Positions 34,830-46,100 of a DNA stretch of 64,000 bases are shown here, piece by piece (positions within the stretch are counted from its first letter, which is position 1; the number at the start of each line of letters is the position of its first letter). Location: positions 186,001 to 250,000 of the forward strand of contig CACVBU010000731.1 of NCBI GenBank assembly GCA_902728285.1. The letters run 5' to 3'. The notes below the pieces were generated by a model that saw only the letters and a list, made by a program, of their open reading frames with translations, was not told the DNA's origin and searched no databases. This DNA comes from Clytia hemisphaerica. Taxonomy: Eukaryota; Cnidaria; Hydrozoa; Leptothecata; Clytiidae. The position numbers and the translations under genes were made by a program.

Positions 34830-35099
34830 TACCTTTTATCGGGTAGTTAAGAAATCAACCGGGTAATCGCTTCTTAATTCTACTTTCCCCATTCCCAATT
34901 AAAAACTTCCCTATTTGGAAACTTCTTCTCGATCGGGAAACAAAAGTTTGCTTTGTTTACAAAAACTTCCCGTTCGGGAATAATGAAAAGTTCTTGACCA
35001 AAACGGGAAACTGAAAAGTGATAAAATTTTCAATCTGGAAACAGTTTCCTTTTTGGGTTATTTTCACCTTCCCGTTCGCTCAGGCCCTTTAAGTGGTTC

Positions 35100-35960
35100 T
35101 GAAACGAAACTTTCCTTTTCCCTCTTTTTAAGATCTCTCTGGTACAGTCTAAAAAAACACCGACAGAGTTATATGTTCAATGAAAAGGCCTCGCGCATCA
35201 ATCAACACTTTTAAAAGATTATTTAATAAACGAAATCTTATTCTTGTAAACATTCTTTTAAGAAATAAATAAGAGAGAGAGTTAATTGGTTTATGCTCAA
35301 AAGAACGAAAGAATTGCGTCTTCCTTTTAAATTTGATTACTGGCTTATTGCGTAAGAATCTACTTGTCAATCAACCATTTTTAACAAACAGGTTTACCCA
35401 TTGGCCTGTACCATCCATTTCTTGAGTATTTTTTCGGAGAAAATATATTTTTCCTACATTCCGCGCGATACAAAATTGAAAATTCGTGATTTTCTTTTTC
35501 CAAGGCAGTAGGGAGGAGAGCCGGCATATTGAAAGTACCTCTGTAGTGGAGGGTTTCATTGTGCAATATAGTTAAAATACGGCTTGAACTTTGAACTCAA
35601 GTGAAAATACTGAAGTTTTGGTAATTCTTTCGTGCATAGAGAAAAGACTACAAATATATCTTTCACTATTGAGGTAGTTTTGAATAGCCACCTGCTCGAA
35701 CTACTCGTGTACAAAAATTGAGATGAAAAGCTCAACGCTGTATCCCGCGGAGGCGCCATTTTATGTATTTTTTAGCGATTTTCTCCACATTAATGAAATT
35801 CTATGTAAATATTTCAACGACTTGATGGGTATCATTGTAACCATATTAAAATTCTATCTTTTTCCGTTATGAAGTCGAAAAAATTTCTAAAAAATGAATT
35901 TTTTTGAAAGAGTAATGAAGTTTCAAAAATGGTTAGTAGAATCAACTTTTTTTCCGAAAA
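35100..35960. other. Interior of the composite element, no supported gene
   Basis: Several overlapping 60-70-codon frames on the minus strand around 35150-35760, none with a recognisable motif. Confidence 0.35.
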
Positions 35961-36469
35961 GAAATCCACTTAAAGGGCCTGAGCGGGAAATATTTCCTGT
36001 TAAGGCAATAGTTGCCATTTCTATGTAGTGGTTCCAACTGTTAGAGTTTTTTCACTGTTTTTTCAGTGTGGTAAATCTTTTTCAAAAACCTGCAAAAAGT
36101 TTGTTTACATTCGTTAACTTTACATGCGCACATTCAACTTTTTCATGCAGTTGTGATAGCCTAAATAACTTACGCTCCAGTGGTTTGGTGAAATAGCTCC
36201 AATTCTGGCTTTCCAAGTTAGGATGGACCTTCCCGAAGGCATTTAACGCGGTTAGACTAGGTACACAGACAGTCATACAGAAACACCATAAAGTGAAAGT
36301 ATATATAGCTATAAACTCAAAAAGTCTAGCTTCCTGAAGGCACGTCTCTTCATTGTCTGCGCTGCTTGGAGAAAAGATTGCATCATGAAAAAGTACTGTG
36401 CACTTGAAAAAAAGAATTAGGCGCATTTCAACTTTTCTCGACTGTACGTCTGAATGGACCACAATGGCA

Positions 36470-37887
36470 GAGGCCCGGAATTCCCGAGTTATTTTTTCCG
36501 AGTTAAAAAAACCGAGTTAAAAAAAACCGAGTTATCCCGAGTTATGACGTCATTTTTGGAATTTAGTGACGTCATTTTTCATTTCATAACTCGGTTTATT
36601 TTGCTTCCTTTAACTTTCCGAGTTATTTTCCATTTTTTAACTCGGGAATTTTTTCTTCCTTTAACTTTCCGAGTTATTTTTGATTTTTTAACTCGGGAAT
36701 TTTTGCTTCCTTTAACTTTCCGAGTTATTTTTGAATTTTTAACTCGGGAATTTTTTCTTCCTTTAGCTTTCCGAGTTATTTTTCTGCATAAAAAAACACC
36801 AGTTTCAATCTATTGATCCCATACCAACCTAAATCAAAGACATAACCATCCATTACCAACTAGAAAAACCTTAACCTGCTTAATAAAATGAATAATCAAC
36901 AAACAAGTGAATAATTGAAAAGCAAGAACTGAAGTTAAAACCTGCTAGATAAACAAAGTGTAAGCCCTTCAAAAATATTACAGCATAAATAAAATCTCAA
37001 AAAATACAGCAGGTAAGTGATGAGATAAAGCTATTTCAAAATTTATATTTCCTCCCTACACTTACAGTATTCTTAAGTGACATGACAAAATTCTCAAAAA
37101 AATTCACTGAGTCCTTCCCACTTCGCTGTAAAAATTTTGAATGAATCACCAACGTTTCAACGTTTCTTGAATCAATCATTTCACAGACTATTCGTAGATT
37201 TTTATGAGAGATGTTAAAAAATAAATAAATAAAACACTCACCAAATCAACTTACAGAAAAACATTCGAAAGTTTCCGGCGCGCGTGTGACCTTTGCAAAA
37301 CATTCGAATTATGAATTCGAATCTTTTTGTGTCATAAGGCTCTAATTAGACTTGCGGGTAAAAAACATTCCGGGGGTCAAATACGCAACTTTTTCAAAGT
37401 GGAAAGTCTTTAAATGTTGACCTGAAGGTATATTGTTATTCGAATGTTTACCCCCGTCTTTGTATAAAAAAATAATTCGAACATTCAAAACCCCATTCTG
37501 GCAAATGTTGAAGTGAAAGATTACTGGAAAAGGAAGCAAAAATTTCCCGAGTTTAAAAATTCAAAATAACTCGGGAAAGCTAAAGGAAGAAAAAATTCCC
37601 GAGTTAAAAAAAATGAAAAACTAACTCGGAAAGTTAAAGGAAGTAAAAAATTCCCGATGTAAAAAAATGGAAAATAACTCGGAAAGTTAAAGGAAGCAAA
37701 AATTCCCGAGTTAAAATAAAAAAATGGAAAAATAACTCGGAAAGGAAAAAGAAGAAAAGGAATAAAGTAGGAAGAAAAGAGAAAATGGACGTCACTAAAA
37801 TTCCAGACGTCATAACTCGGGATAACTCGGTTTTTTTTAACTCGGTTTTTTTAACTCGGAAAAAATAACTCGGGAATTCCGGGCCTC
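36470..37887. mobile_element. Mutator-like foldback element with 9-bp TSD
   Basis: 1418 bp. Ends GAGGCCCGGAATTCCCGAG and the inverse. ACAATGGCA is repeated exactly at 36461-36469 and 37888-37896. Each arm of about 330-360 bp is built from tandem units of about 55 bp containing CCTTTAACTTTCCGAGTTAT. No transposase. A 9-bp TSD with long TIRs is the classic form of Mutator-like elements. Confidence 0.85.
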
Positions 37888-37896
37888 ACAATGGCA

Positions 37897-39230
37897 TTCC
37901 TTTATTTTTCTTTTGACCAATAAAATAGAAGATTTTGTTTGAGAAGTGCAATCACAGCGTACGCAAGTGGAGGCCAGGCCTTAACTAGGATTGGTTTCTA
38001 TTTAAGATGGCGCAAAACTTTTTGATAAATTTCATACGCAGTATCCCCTTGACTATTGTTTATTAGGCAAAGTTGCAATAGAGAATTGTTGAAATATAGC
38101 AGCGAATGAAAAAAACAAGCTATTTCTGATTGGTTACCTTGTTGATTTATTCACCACTATATATTTTACCCACAATCTAGGATGTCTGCGGCATTATCAG
38201 AAAAGGTCTATTAAGTGAATAATAATCACGATATATATTGTTTTAAGAAAGAAACTAGGCGAAAAAAAACAAACAGGAGATGTGAAAACCTGTAAGCTAA
38301 TGATACCATAATTTTTGAAATATATTTTTGAGAAGCTTTTCCAGCTTTTCCTTATACTTTATTAAATTATCAAGCTGTGAATTCTTCAAATATTTTGTTA
38401 ATGGAATATAATTTTTTTCAGGCAAATGCCTCAATCAATCAATCAATCAACCAATCAATCAATAATTAAATCGATCAATTATTCCTGATTATTTTTTAAT
38501 GTTTTAATCTTTAAATCATTAAAGCTTTATAAGTGCATGACATGATCTTTATGTGGGGGCATTTAGTGAAAGCTATGACTAGTGCTAGTCTGAGGTATCG
38601 ATTCTTTCAATTTAATTTTTATTCTTTTCTGAAATTTTAAAGATGAATTCTACGAAAATTAAAAATTCTAAAATAATAATTAAAAAAACTTGAAACAAAC
38701 GAAAGGGAAATGATAAAAAACTCGGGATAGAATGTTTTTTTTTCGGAGTGAAGGAATTTTACATTCAAAGAATAATCTGATAGTTCGACATATCTTTGGC
38801 GTACAGAATCCTTGCTAGGTACCGAGCAATATCTCAAAATTACTTTGGCTATTTATTTCCCCAAGTCGAGTATTCTAATTACAAGATTTCGACTTGTAGC
38901 ATTAAATTAAATAATAGAATCCTAACGTGAGAACTGAGAAAGAAATCGCTTTTGAAGATAACAAATTTTCTAATCGCGGTAGCTATTTGGAAGTTTTACT
39001 CAAATCATAGAGGATTTATGTAGGCCAAAAATCTCAAACCATAAGATCATCCCCTAAACAGCTGAAAGGTAACAGAGAGGAACTAAACTAAAACAATTCT
39101 AATACTAAAACAAACAATCTTAGTTTTAAGAAGCAAAATCAAACTCCAAGAAATACTAAAGTTTAACACGATTTTGAAATCTGAAAAAACACTAGGTAAG
39201 TTTATAGATATAACACCAATGAAGAATTCA
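37897..39230. other. No supported gene
   Basis: AT-rich. A short run of CAATCAAT words at about 38430-38465. Nothing else I can support. Confidence 0.4.
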
Positions 39231-39238
39231 GTTTAACC

Positions 39239-39532
39239 CAATGAAACATAAGTCCGAACGGCTAGAATCGAATCTTTAACCTTTCTCAGGCAAGAAAAAG
39301 TGAAGCCTTGAAATATGCACCGTATTCTTGACGACGGATTGAATCTAGCGATTCCTTTGATTTCGAGTAAAATCTTTTTCCAAATTTAGGTGTAAATTTT
39401 AGTTTTAATCTGTCATTTGTGTAAAAACCAGGCGGACCGCGCTAGGCCACGAAGCTTTTGCAAGATTTGGAAGGCTTCAAATTCTACTACCAAGAAGATT
39501 CGATTCTAAACCTTCGGCCTTTTACTTCATTG
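39239..39532. mobile_element. MITE with 8-bp TSD, family copy 2 (inverted)
   Basis: Reverse-oriented, diverged relative of 33684-33971 (shared CTTTCTCAGGCAAGAAAAA block). Ends CAATGAA and TTCATTG. The flanks GTTTAACC (39231-39238) and GTTGAACC (39533-39540) are an 8-bp TSD with one difference. Confidence 0.75.
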
Positions 39533-39702
39533 GTTGAACCACCCAATGGTAATAATCATTAGCTATCAAAAGAAAAGCAAAAATAACCTTCTTTATACAC
39601 CTGGCAGTATACCTATGTTCACGCACATGATATAATTAGTTGAAAAATACCCTGATGTGATGTGATAATGGATGGACTATAATTTCAATTTGTGTTCCAC
39701 GA

Positions 39703-39857
39703 AAATAGTGAGGTTAAGTATACCAAGATAATCACGACGACGGACAAAAAATGTAACAGGCTAGTGAAAATACGAAATTTGATTGGTTGAAACTCACCAG
39801 CCTGTTACATTTTCGTCCGTGGTCGTGATTCTACCGATTTACTTAACCTCCCTAATG
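39703..39857. mobile_element. Hairpin MITE, GGTTAAGT end
   Basis: Arms around AGGTTAAGTATACC, then AATCACGACGACGGAC and TGTAACAGGCT, paired with the right half. A matching end word (TTAGGGAGGTTAAGTA) is found near 21666. TTTGTGTT occurs close to both sides. Confidence 0.65.
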
Positions 39858-40152
39858 TCAATTTGTGTTGAACGGAAAAACAACAAACGTTGACCAAACG
39901 ATAACATAAACAGAAAGTGACTAAATTCGTGTTTTTAAAAAACCTAATTCAACTATGCGAAGTATAAAAATCATTTAATATTGGTAGCAATTTGTTGCTA
40001 TAGAAATTCCCCTCCATCATGCACTTTAAATTTTTAATTCAAAATCTTACTATTTTTACAAAAAAATAAAACAAAAAAGAATAATTTTACGATAAATAAA
40101 TTAGTTAAATTTGAGCATCATATGACTGACCAGTTTGGTAGATCACATTTTT

Positions 40153-40197
40153 TCACACGCTTGTACCAATATCTGCTCCTGGTGCTGATGCAGAGGC
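40153..40197 (-). CDS. RRBP1/KTN1-like: Last coding exon of the p180/kinectin-like gene
   Basis: After a TTTTCCAG acceptor, 14 codons (ASASAPGADIGTSV) and TGA at 40155-40153. A variant polyadenylation signal ATTAAA on the minus strand lies near 39975. I saw no closer canonical AATAAA. Confidence 0.75.
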   Translation of the reverse strand, partial: ASASAPGADIGTSV

Positions 40198-43100
40198 CTG
40201 GAAAAGAAATTACGATTTTATCATCAATGTTTCATGTGATGGGTACAAACATTTACCGTTATTTTGCGGTAAGATTCTTCGATTTCATGAACTTTTCGGA
40301 AAATTTCCCCCGGGATCGCTGACATGAGATTGGAAAGAGTTTTTTTTTCTAAAGGTATGGAAAATCTTGTTTTGACTAAGGAAATTATGTAACTTTCCGA
40401 AGCTTATTGTTCAGCTACCCGGATTCCTACTTTTTCCCGCTAGAAAAGTGACATTCGAATCTCAGTCTGGGAAGTGGAATCATACCCCAAACGACGGTAA
40501 TGGACCGACGGAATCTAATAGGCTTTTCCAATGTAAGGTCGGTTTGGGAAGCATTTACACAATAAAAACGTGGTTCTGCATTAACATGAAAGTTGCAAAA
40601 AATGGAAAGGTATACTAACTACGAGAGTCCTATTTTATTGCATAATTTTCACTGTAAATATTGTGATTCAGAGTTCATATTTACTTTCCCTCTCATTATA
40701 ATAATATCTCAGCGCAGTCATGTCAACGACCTATCATCCATGTTGAAATCAAATATTTGTTTCATGATTTGAAAACTTCAAATGGCTGTTTTAAGCCTAT
40801 TAACCATAGGAAGACACGTATTTTTTAAATTCTAAGCAGTTTTTACATTTGAATTTTTATTTGACAACTGCTAGCTCTGAATCAGCCACAACTCACTTAT
40901 TTTGCAGCCAGGTCTAATTCACAAAAGACCATTATCAATGTTGATTTAAAAGCGAAAACGCTATAAAAAACAAGTCTATCGATGATTTTATGCATTTCGA
41001 GATATGTTTTCACAATTTTCCTAGCATAATCTTTCATAAGAAACACCAAAAAAGTGATGCGTCCAGTTCTGATTTTGAACTGAGAAGTTGATAAACTAGT
41101 CTCTTTCGGAAATTTCTTTTTAATTTTAAAGTTGGAAAGCCACGCATGCGTAACAACTACCACCCATGGAAAAAAGTGTTACCAAAGTTCCTCTTCTCAC
41201 CCGCGTACTTTTGAACTTACCAATTGTATTCTTAACTGCTTATTGACTTGTCTCTCGAAGTCCAAATCTTTTTCGTATTGAGTTTTTAACTGCATCAAAA
41301 AGATGAGAAGAAAAGAGAAAGGTCAATGCACCTTTTTTTTACTAGAGTCATTTAGCATTAGATGTCAGTTATGGATTGGATAATTAAAGTCTGTCCAGAT
41401 ATAATTGGCAGTGGAAACAAGAATGCCTGTAACTTTTGATAGTCAAATATAATTATGGAAATATTTTTTGCTTGTTTCAGAGAATCAAAAGCGCAATATT
41501 TGAATGTATTTTTGGTTGAAAAATTCGCGATTTTTAGCGGTTAAATTTGCGATTGCAAAAACTGAGCTATTTTTTCTACCTATGCTATAACGTTCATTTT
41601 TACACCAGTGGTAGTTCAACCTTAGGTTTAGAAGTTTGTTAAATTTCAAGGCGAACAAAAAAGCCCTTCGGAAGATATGGGACCCGAAATACCCCTTGGC
41701 ACTTTTCTGTGAAATATCAAATCTCCAACCTATTACTAAAACGATAAAACAGTTGTTCGATCATAACACATTTTACGATATTTTTAATGACCTCATAGCC
41801 AAACTGTGTTTAGTGTTTTGGGAATTAGCAAAGTTCTTTAATACCTTAAAAATAGCAAAGGCAATATAAGTTCATGCTTATCTTTTCAATAAAAACAATT
41901 ATACTGTGATTTCACTTAGTTTCGAAATAATCAATGATACCAATAATACCAATGCACCAACACTTTCCAACTTTTAATTGCACTGTTCAAAAAAGATAAC
42001 ATAACCCCCGTTTTTAGTAATAAGTCGGAGATACGATATTTCACAGAAAAGTGCTACCAAGGGGTATTTCGGGTCCCATATCTTCCGAAGGACTATTCTG
42101 TTCGCCTTGAAATTTAAAAAAATTCTTAACCTAAGGTTGAACTACCACTGGTGTAAAAATGAACGTTATAACATAAGTAGAAAAAAACCTCAATTTTTAC
42201 AATCGCAAATTTAACCGCTAAAAATCGCAAATTTTTCAACCAAAAATACATTCAAATATAGCGCTTTTGATTCTCTGAAACAAGCAAATAAAAATTCCAT
42301 AATTATATTTGACTATCAAAAGTTACAGGCATTCTTGTTTCCACTGCCAATCATATCTGAACAGACTTTAGTAAATCTTTATTCGCTTCACTAATACTAG
42401 AACCGAACAAAAATTTAGGAATCTAAGGGCTTTGGAAATTCATGCTCAAACACCCTGTGTCACAGACCCGCTGGGCCACAGCCCCACCGGAAAAATTGAC
42501 AAAAATTTCGCCCCCATTGGAAAAAATACCCTAAAATTTCAGTCCCACTGAGAAATTCATTGTTTAGAAATTGCACTCCACAACCATCCCCACTAGATAT
42601 TTTAACTTTGGAACAATGGAATTTTTCATCCCCATTGAGATTTCAATCGAAATCTTTATCCTCGCTGTAGTTTCAATGGGGTTGTGAGACAGGGGTGTGT
42701 TCAAGGATGCTTTGTTCTAAAATTGACATCTTCAACTGCTCTACTAGAGTATTTCCAGTCTCAAGTTTGATCTTCAGTATGGTTTACGTGTTGTTCGACA
42801 AAGTGTAGCGAGTGGAAGACAGACAGATGGACGCTCAAAACCGAGGAAAAAATCATTCAAAAAGATTTCAAACACTTTTAAAAAGAATCCCATGATCTCA
42901 TCTTAATCTCAAAGCCGCTGAAATAAACACAAGACTTTCAAGAAATTAAGAAAGTCCTCTGAAGAATCTCAAAAACCCTTTAAATCTTTCGATCTTGTAT
43001 TTGTAAACTTTATCGGAAGTGATAATCCTCGATCAAAGCGGATTTTTCAAGATACCTTCTGACTGAACATGTATGTGCATTATAACATTTATACCGTTAC

Positions 43101-46100
43101 CTTTTCCAGAATTTCACAAATTGCAATTATAAATTAACTTTTTCAATTTATTACGAAGAATCGGGCTCAAAACTTTATTTGAAATTTTCTGGAAAAGTTT
43201 GTTAGTAGAAAACATCGATGCGCAGGATTTGTCGAGAGAAATCTAAGTTTTTTGTTAGTACAGTTAAGAGAATACAATCAGCGTAAAAAGGTACGCGGGA
43301 GGTGGTGTTGTGCATTTGTGTAGCGTTTCAGGACTTTACGCATGCGTGCTAAAGACATATATCATGCACATTACAGAAACAAAATACGATAACACAGTGC
43401 TCTTCAAACTGTCATCGGTAATATGTAACATATGTAATATGTATAACACCGGAATTTACCAATCAAATGTTACATGCTATCAAAAGAGCCTAAATTCGAG
43501 TCCCTGGTTAAAAGGTGATTATTAATAGCTGAACACACGTTTCGAAATAAATAAAGTAAATATACCTTCATCGCATCTTCTATTTCATTCTCAATTTCAT
43601 TATTCCTACTTGTTTCAAATTCCTAAAAAAATGAGGCAGAAAGCACGATTGAGAAGAACGTTATAATAGTTTAATAATTTAATATTATGCAATAACAGCA
43701 ATTATATGATTGGTAGAATGCAGATACAGATACTCGAGGAAAATCATCAAATCCATCGAAAGGCATCTGTTTCAAATATCCAATTATCCTAATACCCTAA
43801 ATAAAATACCCTCACCCTTACCTTAAAGGATATCTAAGCTGTAAACAATACAATAGAAATGGAAGTCCTCGCCTAGAACAAAACAGAACAGGTTTCCCCA
43901 TCCCCCATAGACAATTAGTTCATTTCAGAGTGTCTGAGACATGGGTGTAAAGCTCTTTTCAATTTACCTCTATTTTAGCCTCTGCAGCTTTCAGTTTTGA
44001 TTCTAAATTCATAACCTGTAAAAAAAGAGGGGAAAGAAAATTTTTTAACCAGTTTGTGGTTTTATGACTTAACAAGAGTAGGGATCAAATTTTAATCGTC
44101 ATGGCAAGATATTTTAGTTATTTCCTGAAATACACGGAGGAGATCGCAGCTCTAACAGAATGAATGAAATGCAAAGCCAAAAATAAAATTCCCAAAGATT
44201 AAAATGTGTAAATTTTGAAAGCACCAATTTACTGAGGAATTGGTGCTTTTTAAGGGTCATTCCATTTTCCAAACAGGGAGGAGGTGGACGAGCATTTACA
44301 AGGGATTAACCTGAGAAGAGTTTCCAGGGGGTCTAAAGGAGAGTTCTTTTATGTTCCAGTGGGTAAATAGTTTTTCTAAAATTTCCAGGAGGTAAAAGAG
44401 AGGTTTTAGTTCGTCCATCGTCACTTTAAAGTATAAAAAGAATTTCTTCTGAGGGTTTCTTTGCGAATTTTGCCATTTTCCAGGGGGTATCCTCACACTT
44501 CCAAGAAATTATTTTAACTTAAAAAGGTTCCTCCACCCCCCTGTATGGGTTTTTAATGGAACAGCCCAATGATAAGGTGTTTAAGTAATAAATCGCAGAC
44601 ATTAAGCGAGCCAAACCTTATCTTTGTCTGATTGTTCTTCTTTATAAGATTGTTCGAGGTCGTTCAATTTGATGCTCAGGTTGAATCTATCTTCTTTTTC
44701 TTGTTGTAGTTCACTTGTCAGGGTTTCGACTTGCTTGTGAAGAACCTGGAAAGAAAATTTATACATCTTATCAAACCAAAGTTATTGAGATTACAAATTT
44801 AGACACTAAATGTATCTACATATACATACATGTTTTTCCTTTATAATCATAACGATTTAAAGCATATACAGGCTCAGTTTTGGGTATACAATGGCTCTAT
44901 TGTTTGAGAAGAATATAATGCCTGATATAGCAGGGGCAGACACTTGCTTATAAAAAACATGTATGTGAATTTTCGTTCCTACCAAAACTGCTTCCAAGTA
45001 TTATTTAAGCAGTTCGAGTAGAATTAAAAACATTGTTAAATGTACTTGTACCTCTTTCCTGTAGGAAAGAGGGACTAAGTTCAACATCAGATAATATTGC
45101 TTTAAAGGGATCATCAGATGATTTTTGATATTTGGCTTAGAGACACCTTTAGAAACACCTCCAAAGTTTTTGACCCAATTATTTTCCAAAGCTGAGATAT
45201 TCGACTTTGAATTTTCAAAGTTTTACTTGAAAACAATAGAAATTAAACGTAAAGACCGTGTGAAGACTCATTTTTAGAGATTTTCAAGACAAGATATCTC
45301 AGGTTTGGAAAAAAATGGGTCAAAAACTTTGGAGGTGTTTCTTATCTCTAAGCCAAATATAAAAAATAATCTGATAATCCCTTTAAAGTTTAGGTTAGGT
45401 GGTAAAAAACCAGTGAAATTCAGTTGAAGTTCACAGTTAAACTCATGTAATTTGAACCTAGAGATGTCTTTTTTCATCAAACCAAGTCAAAATTATGAAA
45501 ACTCATTTAATTCGAAACTCATTTAATTCGGACAAAATTCTTGGTCCCTTGAGAATTCGAATTAAATGAGTTCAACCTGTAATTTGATTTTGCCACCATT
45601 GATCGCGTAAAAAACGAGGGACATGAATAAAATGCTGTAAGATGAATGTGAATGAATTTTCAGTCATTGTTGTCTAAAAGTATAGTGTGAATAGGATGCG
45701 TAAGTGTAAGTGTAAATTCGTTCAGTCGGAGTGAGTGCATGTGTAATATGCATACCTAGCTTTCAAAAATCTTTAAAAAAATCATAAAGCGTTAAAAAAT
45801 TCTAAAATCAATATTTAAAAAAAATATTTAATCATATCAAATCGACAATTTAAACTCATTATTTTTAAATTCATTCACTTTCTTCTGACAGCCTTTTTTT
45901 ATTCCTGTTGCAGGTTATATACCTCTGAATCAGGTGTTTCGATGTCAACAATAACACGGTCACGCTCTTCGCGTAGGTCCTCTTTCAACTCCTCAATTTC
46001 CAAGTATAATTTCTAAAATGAAATATTACATTCCATTATTTAATCTGGGGTCAAATAGGCTTTGTAACTTTTTTTAACCTGAAATTTCCACGAATGAAGA

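Larger units (their letters stand above)
34397..36041. mobile_element. DNA element with inverted ends, host of a nested MITE
   Basis: Outer ends pair from ACAGT through GGAACCACTACATAGAAATG (left) to the inverse on the right. A second inner pair (CTCAGGCCCTTTAAGTGG near 35080 and its inverse near 35968) suggests a composite. Many TTCCCGATCGGGAA-type words fill 34440-35060. The MITE at 34610-34829 is inserted inside. Confidence 0.65.

Noticed and set aside
36082-36462. 126-codon minus-strand frame with one hydrophobic stretch
   Set aside because: Lies between two transposons, starts at the MULE insertion site, has no recognised motif and no splice support. Could be host sequence, but not enough to call.
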